From positions 4,200,501-4,264,500 of the forward strand of contig JAYKKM010000005.1 in NCBI GenBank assembly GCA_035772405.1: a stretch of DNA of 64,000 nucleotides, in the 5' to 3' direction. The stretch comes from Chrysogorgia sp. JL179-B06 (taxonomy: Eukaryota > Cnidaria > Anthozoa > Scleralcyonacea > Chrysogorgiidae). Below are positions 37,205-45,722 of this stretch, piece by piece (within the stretch, counting starts at the first letter, position 1; every line of letters starts with the position of its first letter). Both the position numbers and the translations under genes were made by a program. A model generated the notes under the pieces. It did no database searches. It saw nothing but the letters and a program-made list of their open reading frames with translations, and was not told the origin of the DNA.

Positions 37205-38329
37205 CTACCGTTTTAGCTTGTAATAATCATACACAAACCACGCAAATATCACCGCGAGTACCCACAGATTTTGAGCCAACCAAGCGAGACCCTTTGCACC
37301 CAACGTCAACGCATTATAAACCAAGTTAGCCAACCCAACAGCCCATGGACCCATCTTCGTTATCGCGTTCTTAACAGCCTGTGCAAACGACCTCGTGGCC
37401 ATAGCGCCTTTCACAACAGCAGACCTCCCAGCGATAATAATAGTTGTTATAATCCCAGCCATTGAAATTGCTACAGCGCTCAACCCAACCATATTTTCTT
37501 TAGCCCATTCCTTGAATTTCTGAAATCTGTCAATGTCGACTTCTTGTTGCTCTCTAACTTCCTCTGCTTGTCGTTGCTTAGTAGTTCTGTCTCGCGCTTC
37601 TTCAAGTCCTACAACGCGTTCTCTCAATTCAAAGATAACACTCTCGTCGTCTTCATCGTCTAGTTCGTCTGATGTTCTATTTATCGCTTCTTGAAAATGG
37701 TCTGCCTGCGTTTGCAGTGCGCCATCGTCACCCACTCTTGATTCAGGCAACACACCATCACTTGGGTTAAGCACACCATTCAGCTCACGGTTTTCGTCTG
37801 GTGATAACCCAGGTATGTCGACGTAGTCCACTTTTGTTTCAATTACTGGGAAGTCGTCTGGGGTTACTTCTGTTGTGACAGCTGTTGTTTCTGCGTTCTC
37901 AGGGATTTGGTCAACTAACTGTTTGAACTGCTCAATAGCCTTTTTACTATTGTCATCTTTACTGTAGATCAAATCATTTCTTCTAGGTATTAGAATTCGT
38001 TTGGGTTTCCCATATTTACCATCTTTGTTTATTGGTTTGAAAAGAATAGACCCTGAGTTCGTCACATACGACCTGTTGACTATTTTCCTTGACGCGTCGT
38101 CATGGCCGAGTTCTTTTTTATTCAATTTACGTATTTTCTCGTTTATTAGTTTGATTCTTTTAACGTTATTTTTTGTCAACTCTTTGTTAGACACTGTTAG
38201 TTTACCCAATCTTCTCTCGATTTCTTCCTCCTCTTCAAAAGCTAGACTGAAACTTATGTCATTGACGTCATCATATGACTCCTGTTCAACAAACTCTACT
38301 GTTGAGACTTCTGTGCATGTTAGTTCCCC
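37205..38329 (-). CDS. Putative virion membrane protein, main part (5' end lost to frameshift)
   Basis: Open for 375 codons from 38,329 with no ATG near its start. It begins just inside the end of the preceding frame (38,286-38,615), so the two are probably one gene broken by a frameshift between 38,289 and 38,332. The order is: acidic stretch FEEEEEIERRL, basic segment KNNVKRIKLINEKIRKLNKK, Glu/Asp-rich linker (SDELDDEDDESV), coiled-coil-like ERVVGLEEARDRTTKQRQAE, then two hydrophobic segments (GLSAVAISMAGIITTIIIAG and NLWVLAVIFAWFVYDYY) near the C-terminus. Polintons commonly encode such a protein next to the capsid gene; a virion-associated membrane role is inference. Confidence 0.6.
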   Translation of the reverse strand, partial: GELTCTEVSTVEFVEQESYDDVNDISFSLAFEEEEEIERRLGKLTVSNKELTKNNVKRIKLINEKIRKLNKKELGHDDASRKIVNRSYVTNSGSILFKPINKDGKYGKPKRILIPRRNDLIYSKDDNSKKAIEQFKQLVDQIPENAETTAVTTEVTPDDFPVIETKVDYVDIPGLSPDENRELNGVLNPSDGVLPESRVGDDGALQTQADHFQEAINRTSDELDDEDDESVIFELRERVVGLEEARDRTTKQRQAEEVREQQEVDIDRFQKFKEWAKENMVGLSAVAISMAGIITTIIIAGRSAVVKGAMATRSFAQAVKNAITKMGPWAVGLANLVYNALTLGAKGLAWLAQNLWVLAVIFAWFVYDYYKLKR

Positions 38330-38615
38330 TTACTGTCACCGTCTTACCATCACCAGTGTCAATAAACGACGTTTCTTCTCGCCCACTTCGTCTTCTAGCT
38401 AGCTCGCTTCTTATCCTCTCCATATAGTCACGACCGTTGACAAAATTAACACGAACGCTTTTCGGCATCTCATTCACACCGTACTCAATGGTTATCTCGC
38501 TGAGCTCCTCATTAGCCTTGGTGAGCTCCTCCTCTAATTGCTCATCAGTGGCGTTATCGTACTTATCGAAGTCTTTCATCTCGAGGTCGTCGAAATCTCC
38601 CCCACCTTCAGCCAT
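38286..38615 (-). CDS. Acidic N-terminal part of the membrane protein (frameshifted)
   Basis: 109 residues from ATG at 38,615, six bases after the integrase stop. Very acidic start (GGGDFDDLEMKDFDKYD), then a helical ATDEQLEEELTKANEELSEI segment and a basic SELARRRSGREE. The last ~13 residues (after TVTVRGT) look out of frame. The next frame continues the acidic composition at 38,329, which is why I treat both as one damaged gene of about 470 codons. No known domain recognised. Confidence 0.5.
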   Translation of the reverse strand: MAEGGGDFDDLEMKDFDKYDNATDEQLEEELTKANEELSEITIEYGVNEMPKSVRVNFVNGRDYMERIRSELARRRSGREETSFIDTGDGKTVTVRGTNMHRSLNSRVC

Positions 38616-38621
38616 ATTACA

Positions 38622-39727
38622 TTAGCTCACATTTTGAATATCGCTTTCTGGTATCCACGAATTATGTTTGCTCTCATAACCTAACCATTTGACCAGCGCC
38701 ATCTTCTTTCCTCTGACTTTCTTTCTTTTCAACACCTTTTCAACTCTGTACACATCGTCACCATGTTTCTTATTGACCAGCGATAATTCCTGTTCATAAA
38801 ACTTCCCAATAATCTGCTCACCACTTATGTCCTCAATTTCATACACGTTCGGATCACCACGAATAACTCTCACCACTTTAAACAGCTCTTCAGTGAAGTT
38901 AGCTTCATAACCCTTTGTGAACACACTCTTGTACTTACTAATTCTCACTGATTCGCCAACCTTGAACTTTGGCAACGGATTGTCTGCAAATTGATGACCA
39001 AACAAAGTGGTCCAAACTTCGCCTTCATTCGACTTATTGACACCCTTTGGCTTCATCATAATGCTTCGATTCACATTGCTATTGTAATTGTCCACAAACT
39101 GATCAAGAACGTCGATCCATCTATATACGTTCCACGAGCATAAAAGTACTTCCACATAACGCTCTTGAGGCTTCTGTTAAAACGCTCAACAACAGCGGCC
39201 TTTTTATCACTCTTAGTGCTGAAATATTCAACGCCATGTTCTTTCAACAAACTTTTCACACCAACGTTGTAGAATTCAAGTCCATCGTCAAATTGAGCTA
39301 ACTTAGGTGTGGTTCCAAACCGATCTTTAAAGTCACTCAACAACTTTCCAACAGCCTTAGTCATGTTCTTAGTGTCTTTTCTATAAACTGCAATGCCAAA
39401 AGCGTATCTACTCAATATTTCAATACCTGTCAATATCCAATAGTACCCTTTGTTCTGTTTTGAGTACTTACTCATGTCCACTAAGTCCATTTGGAGCTCT
39501 TCACCAAGAAACCCAACAAAAGTCGCGCGGAACTTATGTCTTCTCACAATGGGTTTGTACCTAGTGTAGGTGTCCTGCGCTGTCAACCATTCTTTCACTG
39601 TTTTTCTAGTTACTTTCAATCCGTCTCCCAATGCACTTTGATACAACCTCTCTGCACCACTGAACCCTGTCTTGGGATTATAATAAATATCTCTCAACCC
39701 TTGCTCTGTTTCCACACCAAGTTCCAT
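38622..39727 (-). pseudogene. INT: Polinton integrase with chromodomain, frameshifted
   Basis: Start taken at ATG 39,727 (an upstream in-frame GTG at 39,736 is unlikely). Residues 11-60 form the zinc-less N-terminal region common in Polintons (YYNPKTGFSGAERLY, KEWLTAQDTYT). The RNase H-like core has the catalytic triad D81 (LQMDLVDM), D147 (QFDDGLEF) and E181 (VVERFNRSL). A frameshift lies at about 39,118-39,130, at a TATATA run, where the frame moves to the one ending at 38,622. That second part has an SH3-like stretch (FKVGESVRISKYKSVF) and a C-terminal chromodomain (VEKVLKRKK, ALVKWLGYESKHNSWIPESD). The enzyme would join element ends to host DNA; chromodomains may steer to chromatin. Inactive as read. 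Confidence 0.93.
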
Positions 39728-39732
39728 ATAAT

Positions 39733-40435
39733 TCACACAATATACAGTTCCAATAGCACCGCGCCAATTTTGAGACCACCGTTATTTGGTTTGACACGAA
39801 ACGTCATACTCGAGTAAACACCCTTTTTAATATTCACCTTGGATTCAATGTCCACATGGCGTTGCACTGACCCTTTCAAAGACTGTTCGGTGGGTATTGG
39901 TAATGTTGTGATCACATCGCTGCGCTTCCCATCGATACCCACGTTGCTCTCGGTTTCAACAACATCACACGAAACTTCTATGTACTTCAGACCTCTATAC
40001 ATGTCGACCTCGTTTGGACTAGTGTGCCACTGTGAGTCGTTCTGAATCACCTCACCCTTCGCGAAACCAAGTAGAGGCCCAATGGTGTCTAACACAGCTG
40101 AACTACTAACCTTGACCCTACATTTGCCTGTGGGCGCCAGTTTCTCTATCTCGAGATTTACCTTATGCTCGTTAGACTCATGTTTCAAAACTTTGACCAA
40201 TGCGTCGAAGCTAAAGTACCCTTCACCCACTTTAATCTTTTTAAAAGAGCCGACCCTAGAGTCATCCAGCGTGAAGACCTGAATGCTGTCGTCATTTGTT
40301 GTGTTATGGTAGTCCCAAAACACATGCAGTGGCTGTCTTGACCATAATGTATGGATTATCGTGTATGACCATCATCGCGTTGTCAAAGGACACAACTTTT
40401 TCCACACCCTCGATGAATACCGTCAACTTTCGCAT
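39733..40435 (-). pseudogene. Penton-like minor capsid protein, probably frameshifted
   Basis: The main frame (39,733-40,323, 196 residues) has no ATG at its start. A 43-codon frame from ATG at 40,435 (MRKLTVFIEGVEKVV) ends at 40,304, overlapping it, so a frameshift near 40,304-40,345 is likely. The main part has the LLGF block (DTIGPLLGFAKGEV) followed by GLKYIEVSCDVVE and ends in KIGAVLLELYIV. This order, and a place just upstream of the integrase, fits the single-jelly-roll minor capsid protein of Polintons, which sits at capsid vertices. I do not assign PX or PY. Its stop is six bases before the integrase ATG. Confidence 0.6.
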
Positions 40436-40486
40436 TGTGTATAACATACGGTATATATTATATGCAGAAAGCCCTTCACAATTACT
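40436..40486. promoter_or_regulatory. Divergent promoter between capsid arm and right arm
   Basis: Only 51 bases separate the ATG of the penton-like gene (minus, 40,435) from the first plus-strand ATG (40,487). They contain GGTATATATTATATGC, a TATA-like core that could serve either side. This is where transcription direction switches for the element's two arms. Confidence 0.5.
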
Positions 40487-41329
40487 ATGGAAAGTACTAC
40501 GAACGTGCGATGGCGAACACATCGAAGGCTGCACACGACGCGAAGACTTCTCAGAAGAATGGAGGGTGGTGAGACCATGAAATCAATAAGTAGAGAATTC
40601 AACGCTTCCGAATTGTATGGTAAGATTTCCAAAATCCCCAGAAAACACTACTACCAGAGTAAAGTCCTGAGCGATGGTACAACAGGTGAGTCCAGAGTGT
40701 TCACACTCAACGACGTTCAGAACGATTATAAACGATACGTCGCGCGATTGTCAGACGGCTTTACCAACATTGGGTTGCAATATCTAAACCAAAGCATAGA
40801 GGCCTTCGTGTACTCCACACTTGGTGCGCAAGCTAGAACACGTGTATCTGTCGTTGGTGGTTCTGCAGGAAGTCTAGAGACCCAACAAGAATTCCGCAAG
40901 TTGTTTGCTGACAGTGTTGTCAACTACGACGTATCGACATGGATTCTCAACATGAACAAATCGATTAAAGACACCAACGTTGTCCAAAATCTTGCAGTGT
41001 CGCCAAGTACATGGTTAATGCCAAGCAACGTGGTGATCCTCAAGAACAAAATCGCTGGGTACAACAACCTGCTAAAGATTGCTACGGAGTCCATGAGATT
41101 TGGAGTGAACACTCGCTTGAATGCGATGACACCAACGACTGTGGCTAAAAAAGTCCACCAAGAAAATGTGGTGACTCACTTGGTAGTGTCGCCTGTGAAG
41201 AAAACAGTGGTCACCACCAATCAGAAGGCGCAGACCACCACAAGTAAGTCAGACACGACAACGCTGGCGATAGTCTTAGGGTTCTCAGCGGTCTCTGGCT
41301 ATCTACTAACCAAATACACCTTGAAGTAG
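40487..41329 (+). CDS. Polinton protein with C-terminal membrane anchor, unknown function
   Basis: 280 residues from ATG 40,487; starts at 40,559 or 40,577 (MKSISREFNASELYGKISKI) are equally possible and would remove a low-complexity Arg/Thr-rich leader. The body is mixed alpha/beta without a recognised domain. A Thr/Lys/Gln-rich linker (about 225-255) precedes one C-terminal membrane segment (LAIVLGFSAVSGYLLTKY) and a short tail. Two bases separate it from the next gene, suggesting co-transcription. A tail-anchored virion membrane protein is a reasonable guess, nothing more. Confidence 0.6.
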   Translation: MESTTNVRWRTHRRLHTTRRLLRRMEGGETMKSISREFNASELYGKISKIPRKHYYQSKVLSDGTTGESRVFTLNDVQNDYKRYVARLSDGFTNIGLQYLNQSIEAFVYSTLGAQARTRVSVVGGSAGSLETQQEFRKLFADSVVNYDVSTWILNMNKSIKDTNVVQNLAVSPSTWLMPSNVVILKNKIAGYNNLLKIATESMRFGVNTRLNAMTPTTVAKKVHQENVVTHLVVSPVKKTVVTTNQKAQTTTSKSDTTTLAIVLGFSAVSGYLLTKYTLK

Positions 41330-41331
41330 TA

Positions 41332-42259
41332 ATGAGTCTAAACTATGGGTATGAGTCTGACGACCCTCACGATAAAATACTAAAGAGAACGAAAAGACAT
41401 CTGGACGAAGATCCTAAATTAAGCGCGACCGGTGGAAGGATGTCTGGACTAATAGACATGCAAGGCTCGGCAATAAAAAACGTAGCAGACCCAGTCGATG
41501 ACTCAGACGCCATCAACAAAAGAACTCTAGAGCAACTACTATCAGGTTTCCTCAAGAGTCAGTCGTATAATCTTGTGCTCGACTTCAACGTTAGCACACA
41601 CGCCTTGAAAAACACAGAGTTTCACACCAATGGTTCAAACAAAGTGAAAGCCATTGGTGAAACAAGTAAATTAGTGCAAAACAACCCAACCTATGGTCCT
41701 ATTGTTGGCATCAGCAGTGTAAGCCAAAGTTTTCTATACTTGAGTCAGGCCTTCATTTTAATTGCCCCAGTATGCAATGGTGTGATCTCTCCATTTTTGT
41801 TGTGGTGCGGTTACCTATGAGAGCCACAGGGTCAAATTGGAGACAATTATATCAAACGACGATGGTCAGTGGGATAAGTTCATAGGGTACAAGACTGGTA
41901 TGACTAATGGACTCGCGTATGGTGGCAGCATCCCAGCGATGGAGAGCATATGCACTATTCCAAGTGGTGTTGACATAAGTAAAATGCATATGATATCAAT
42001 ACACTGGCAAATGGACAATTCACACGTCAGGGTCAATAACACCAAGTCAACTGACTCAGACTTCATAGCGAACATGAAAAAGATAGGCACGCCTTATGGA
42101 ACAATTTTTGGAATACATCGACCAAGAATACCACTCGCACCTTATGCATACCCATCGTTGATAGAGTTCTACGGTGTGAAAATTGTGAGTGGCTACATGA
42201 CGAACCGAGACATCATAATCATGGGTGGAGAAATGATGAAGGAATATGGTATAAAGTAA
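41332..42259 (+). pseudogene. Fibre-like protein, frameshifted
   Basis: The first frame (41,332-41,820) begins at ATG and has GGRMSGLIDMQGSAIKNVAD followed by PVDDSDAINKRTLEQ. This M-x-G-x-I-DM-x-G-x-I-x-N-DP-x-D-x-DA-x-N-K pattern is typical of trimeric tail-fibre and attachment proteins. The second frame (open to 42,259) continues as a beta-rich region (SGVDISKMHMISIHWQMDN, YPSLIEFYGVKIVSG) like a knob domain. The frames overlap around 41,780-41,820, pointing to a single frameshift in a gene of about 300 codons. The inferred role is a surface fibre for attachment. Its stop abuts the next ATG. Confidence 0.6.
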
Positions 42260-42466
42260 ATGGGAGCATGTTTTTCGAGACCTCATGAAATATATAAGAT
42301 AAATAAGACGACTGATCACATGTTCAAAGCTGGTGGGTCATTTGGCCGCGGTGACGTAACTCTCGAGCTCCACGCTGAGATTGGTATGAGGTCTAAAAAG
42401 ACTTACGGCAAACCTATTATGTTACCAGAATCAGACACTGTGGGAGTGGTGGGAGACGTGACCTAA
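42260..42466 (+). CDS. Small protein with N-myristoylation-type start (MGACFS)
   Basis: 68 residues; its ATG follows immediately on the fibre gene stop. The start Met-Gly-Ala-Cys-Phe-Ser fits an N-myristoylation signal with an adjacent Cys for palmitoylation, so the product may be membrane-anchored. The rest (HEIYKINKTTDHMFKAGGSF, GRGDVTLELHAE) has no recognised domain. Six bases separate it from the next small gene, which also starts Met-Gly. Confidence 0.5.
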   Translation: MGACFSRPHEIYKINKTTDHMFKAGGSFGRGDVTLELHAEIGMRSKKTYGKPIMLPESDTVGVVGDVT

Positions 42467-42472
42467 GTTAAA

Positions 42473-42613
42473 ATGGGTTGGCTTAGAAAACTGGTTCGTA
42501 ACATTAGAAACTTTTTCAGACGACGTGGAAAACCGAAGACTAATGAAACACACCTGATGCGTTGGTACACAACAAACCAGATCTATAAAAAACCTAGCGC
42601 CCACACCGAGTAG
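42473..42613 (+). CDS. Tiny basic protein, Met-Gly start
   Basis: 46 residues (stop at 42,611-42,613). It starts MGWLRKLVRNIRNFFRRRGK, a strongly basic amphipathic helix, and ends KKPSAHTE. Glycine at position 2 could be lipid-modified, and the helix is of a membrane-binding or DNA-binding type. It is packed tightly between the previous small gene and the BRO-like gene, so a real gene is plausible despite its size. Confidence 0.45.
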   Translation: MGWLRKLVRNIRNFFRRRGKPKTNETHLMRWYTTNQIYKKPSAHTE

Positions 42614-42638
42614 TTTTTTTGTGGGAGACTATATAGTG

Positions 42639-43408
42639 ATGACTTCCGCGATACTTCGATTATTCGATTTCGATGGTCATCAAATCACAACGGTTAATCA
42701 CAACGGTGACATATGGTTCAAAGCGAAAGAGGTCGCGAGCGCTCTAGGTTATGCTCGACCAAAAGACGCAGTACACGACCACGTCGAACCTGACTGTAGA
42801 ATGAAGATGGAGCAGGCCTCGTTTATCAACGAACTTGGGGTCTACTCATTAGTGTTCTCGAGTAAAATGGAGCGCGCGAAACAGTTCGGAAGGTGGGTGC
42901 ACTCAGAAGTCTTACCAAGCGTTAGAAAGACTGTAGCTGACGTCGGTCACAAACACAATCAGTTTAAAATGATCACTGAGTTCGATCTTCACACGAAAGT
43001 CGTTGGCTTTCTTAGGAAATATTATCCAGAAGCTATTTTGATAGCCGCGCTTGTGGTGAAAATCAAGACACCTCTGCGAAGAGAATAAATTCGTGGAAAA
43101 AAGGCTACCAACGTGGGACACCTGATTTGATTATTGCTAATGCAAACCGACAGCACAGTGGGCTTGTGATCGAGTTCAAGAACCCAGGTGGCACAGGCAA
43201 GACATCCAAAGAGCAGGACTCTCTGTTGCTCAGATACAAATCCGCTGGTTATCTAACATTGTTGTGCGACTCGTACGACGACGCTATCACTACAGTAATA
43301 AAATATTTCTTTGACATTGGGTTTCAATGTTCCCAGTGTTTTCGTAAATTTAAAAATAAAGCAGCGTTAAGTAACCACGAGAGACGCTATTGTAAAGAGA
43401 CTTTTTAG
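42639..43408 (+). pseudogene. BRO-N / VRR-NUC / zinc-finger protein, frameshifted
   Basis: Start chosen at ATG 42,639 (the in-frame GTG at 42,621 is unlikely). Residues 1-105 are a BRO family N-terminal domain: LRLFDFDGHQITTV, DIWFKAKEVASALGYARPKD, FGRWVHSEVLPSVRK. BRO proteins of large DNA viruses bind DNA. The frame ends at 43,088, while the overlapping frame continues with WKKGYQRGTPDLIIANANR and SGLVIEFKNPGGTGKTSKEQ, the D-(x)n-E-x-K core of VRR-NUC nucleases, then a C2H2 finger (FQCSQCFRKFKNKAALSNHE). The shift is near 43,045-43,060, where GTGGTG may be a dinucleotide gain. A virus-like DNA-processing role is inferred. It faces the thymidine kinase gene tail to tail. Confidence 0.75.
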
Positions 43409-43701
43409 ACAACGAGTAATGAGTCGAATTAGCGCCTACTCTTGTTGTTGAGACGATGCTTGAAGTGACAACTGCTCTAGCATTTTTTAAAGATGTTTTT
43501 AACTTGATAAAAATATCTGCGAAACTTTCTCTCAATGAAAATATTTGTGGAACTCTCTTTATTTCACAAACCCTCTGACCACTGTGTGATGCGTGACTAA
43601 TTTTATGTGTGTGTGAAAAAATGTTTCTATGAGACATTGGACGCTTCATGTGACCAATGTATAAATTTAAAAAGTGGGACGTATTGAGAGCGTCCTTAAT
43701 T
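43409..43701. other. Convergent intergenic stretch
   Basis: 293 bases between two gene ends that face each other. The open minus-strand frame across it has no ATG-started continuation of the kinase and no domain. Nothing else supported. Confidence 0.4.
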
Positions 43702-44268
43702 TTATGTGGAAGGATGGTGACGTCTGCACACTGCACGGTATTGTTCAGCACCACCAACAAACGATGGTCCTGGATTGTATCTCCAATTGAACGACGCTTC
43801 AACAGTTGTTCCGTCGGTGTCACGACAAACAGCGCAATACGCTTTTAGAAATGTGATGTCGTCTGCCATTGGAAAGAGTGTGTCAAGCTCACCAAGTTTT
43901 TTTAAGTGCTCTGTTGTTATGAGACCACAAATAATGACGTGAATGCCGGCTTTGACATATTCGCGAATAATTGGGAGTAGATCAGAGTACCAATGGCCTT
44001 CATCAATTCCGATGACGTCGTAGCCAGTTAGTTTGGAAGAACTCGGAAGGTTGGTGATTAACTTCACAGGTAAGCTGTCTGATCCGACGACAATGGTCTG
44101 ACGATGTGTGGAGAACGCGTGGTCAGTTCGCCTAGTGTCACCTGTGTTGTTCATGTAAAGGACTCTAAGCCCTGATTTACTTAACGCAACTAACCTGCGG
44201 AGAGTCTCTGTTGTTTTTCCTGCAAACATGGGACCAATCACGATTTCTAGTTTACCAACTTTCTTCAT
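43702..44268 (-). CDS. TK: Thymidine kinase (TK1/type II family)
   Basis: 188 residues from ATG 44,268, open throughout. Walker A GPMFAGKT at 12-19; the DE-G motif IDEGHW at 88-93 with catalytic Glu90; the lasso-type FPMADDITFLKAYCAVC at 132-148 with zinc ligands C145 and C148; C181 and H184 completing the site in VGGAEQYRAVCRRHH. Type II kinases phosphorylate thymidine to TMP for DNA synthesis and are common in large DNA viruses. Length is normal. All key residues are present, unlike most neighbours. Its start overlaps the upstream gene by 17 bases on the minus strand, so the two are likely one transcript. GGTATAGT lies 5-12 bases before the ATG. Confidence 0.92.
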   Translation of the reverse strand: MKKVGKLEIVIGPMFAGKTTETLRRLVALSKSGLRVLYMNNTGDTRRTDHAFSTHRQTIVVGSDSLPVKLITNLPSSSKLTGYDVIGIDEGHWYSDLLPIIREYVKAGIHVIICGLITTEHLKKLGELDTLFPMADDITFLKAYCAVCRDTDGTTVEASFNWRYNPGPSFVGGAEQYRAVCRRHHPST

Positions 44269-44992
44269 GATTACTATACCTCCAGAGAGATATTCTCTCC
44301 TGTTGCGGCAACTGCTGTTCGTTGTTAAATATCCGCTGAAGCTCTAAGTTTTTAAGATGGGACTGCGAGCTCTCGTGTCTTGAGCGATGCATCGGGTTGC
44401 TTGTGGTCACACCGCATGGGTAACACATGTACACGTTGTGCAAGTGTGCAAAGCTCTGATGGGTGGATGAGCGTATGTGGTCCTCGATGTCGTCCGCACT
44501 CAGTATATCATTACACCCCACCATGCAAACGTTAACGTCACGGTTCGCGGCGAGCTCTAGCCACGCTTTGAGTTTGGTTGGGCATGGTCTCCATAGAAGG
44601 GTTGTTAAGAACACTTCGAGGTAGTTACCGAGTAACGTAGCGGTGGACTCACAAGGGTTACCTAAGTAGTCACCACCCGCTAACACAAGACGCTTGAACG
44701 GTAAGTAACACCACACGGGGATCTTGTTAGCTAAGCTATCAACCCACCAGTTGGCTGTGTCTTCTTGAAGATTGACCCAAGCCTCGTGAACACGCTTTGT
44801 GGTGAGAGTCTGAGCGTTGAATCGTTTTAGCGCTTCCTCATTTACACTATAGATGTCGTGCAATGTGAAGGCTGATAAGTACTCTTTTAAGACGCTAGGT
44901 CCAGAGGTGTCTTGTGGGATAGACACGTTGATAAAGTGGTTTCTTCGAAACTCAGCAATCTCCACTTCGCTAACCTCTCGGGCTCGAGTCAT
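44252..44992 (-). CDS. Unknown protein paired with thymidine kinase
   Basis: 246 residues from ATG 44,992, intact. No recognised domain. A central region with WWVDSLANKIPVWCYLPF and YLGNPCESTATLLGNYLEVF looks helical. The C-terminal third has Cys/His spacing that could bind zinc (CMVGCNDILSADDIEDH, HLHNVYMCYPCG), followed by a polar Gln/Ser-rich tail. Its stop overlaps the kinase start by 17 bases, suggesting coupled expression and perhaps a role in nucleotide or DNA metabolism (inference). The promoter region on its 5' side is shared with the plus-strand gene at 45,112. Confidence 0.6.
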   Translation of the reverse strand: MTRAREVSEVEIAEFRRNHFINVSIPQDTSGPSVLKEYLSAFTLHDIYSVNEEALKRFNAQTLTTKRVHEAWVNLQEDTANWWVDSLANKIPVWCYLPFKRLVLAGGDYLGNPCESTATLLGNYLEVFLTTLLWRPCPTKLKAWLELAANRDVNVCMVGCNDILSADDIEDHIRSSTHQSFAHLHNVYMCYPCGVTTSNPMHRSRHESSQSHLKNLELQRIFNNEQQLPQQERISLWRYSNHEESW

Positions 44993-45044
44993 TATACTAT
45001 ACTCTCAGAGAAGAATCCTAATTTTTAGTGCGTTTGGTCTGGAA

Positions 45045-45085
45045 CTGTGAGATAACTGTGAGGTCAACTGTGAGATACCTGTGAG
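45045..45085. promoter_or_regulatory. Four phased CTGTGAG repeats in a divergent promoter
   Basis: CTGTGAG occurs at 45,045-45,051, 45,056-45,062, 45,068-45,074 and 45,079-45,085, spaced 11, 12 and 11 bases, about one DNA turn. They lie in the 119 bases between the minus-strand pair starting at 44,992 and the plus-strand gene starting at 45,112. The arrangement suits cooperative binding of a regulator on one face of the helix. Confidence 0.55.
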
Positions 45086-45111
45086 TAAGATAACATGTGA
45101 TAGTGTATTAG

Positions 45112-45459
45112 ATGACTGAGGACCCACAGACGGTTGTCGACGCTAAGATCACAGCTGATGTGAAAAGTGTTAAGGTGAAGGACCCAAAGCGCGTCGCTGC
45201 TGGTAAAAAGTTGGCTGAGATATCGAAAGCCGCGAAAGAAAGGAAAATGCGTGAAATGATAGTCAACGAAGAACGGGGTAGTGAGTGGAGCTATGGTTAC
45301 ATTGTTGGAACACTTGGTGTTATCATTGCCGCTGCTTCGCTATGGTACACAATCAGCAGTGAGAAAGAGACACAATTAGAACCTGTGAGTACTACAGTAG
45401 CACCCGCGTCAGAGAGCCGTATAACTCGTCGTCCAACACTCGACACATTTGATTCTTGA
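45112..45459 (+). CDS. Small Polinton membrane protein (basic, single TM)
   Basis: 115 residues from ATG. The N-terminal part is basic (VKDPKRVAAGKKLAEISKAA followed by KERKMREM), of a type often seen in Polinton small proteins. One membrane segment follows (YIVGTLGVIIAAASLWY, about 64-80), then a Thr/Pro-rich outer tail. The next gene starts 23 bases after its stop. Probably a virion or assembly membrane component; function unknown. Confidence 0.6.
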   Translation: MTEDPQTVVDAKITADVKSVKVKDPKRVAAGKKLAEISKAAKERKMREMIVNEERGSEWSYGYIVGTLGVIIAAASLWYTISSEKETQLEPVSTTVAPASESRITRRPTLDTFDS

Positions 45460-45482
45460 ACAAAACACACGACAATGTATAT

Positions 45483-45718
45483 ATGGCTGCGATCGATCGA
45501 AAAGAACTTATGAACGAATTGTACGACCGCTACTTGTCACGACCGGTGCTGTGGTAGTGAGTATGATTTCTAAAAGGGCTTTGGGAGAACCATTGGGAAC
45601 ACCAGAGACAGTGAGAGGCACGGTGAAACTTGCTGCGGCTGTTGGTGCAGGAACGCTGTTAGTAAAATGGGTGCAATCAAAAAAGTGGATACCGACAGAT
45701 CCATTCAAATCAACGTAA
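45483..45718 (+). pseudogene. Small Polinton membrane protein, frameshifted
   Basis: ATG at 45,483 opens MAAIDRKELMNELYDRYLSR and stops at 45,557. The overlapping frame continues with LLVTTGAVVVSMISKRALGE, then GTPETVRGTVKLAAAVGAGT and a KKWIPTDPFKST end at 45,718. The helical N-terminus plus two hydrophobic segments read as one protein of about 75 residues, so a frameshift near 45,525-45,555 is likely. Located four bases before the next gene. Confidence 0.55.
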
Positions 45719-45722
45719 GTTA

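Noticed and set aside
38001..38402. Plus-strand 133-codon frame
   Set aside because: Antisense shadow of the acidic/membrane protein gene, whose frames have clear domain-like composition.
43350..43823. 157-codon minus-strand frame overlapping the kinase end
   Set aside because: It overlaps the kinase in another frame, has no recognisable domain and low-complexity composition; a shadow frame.
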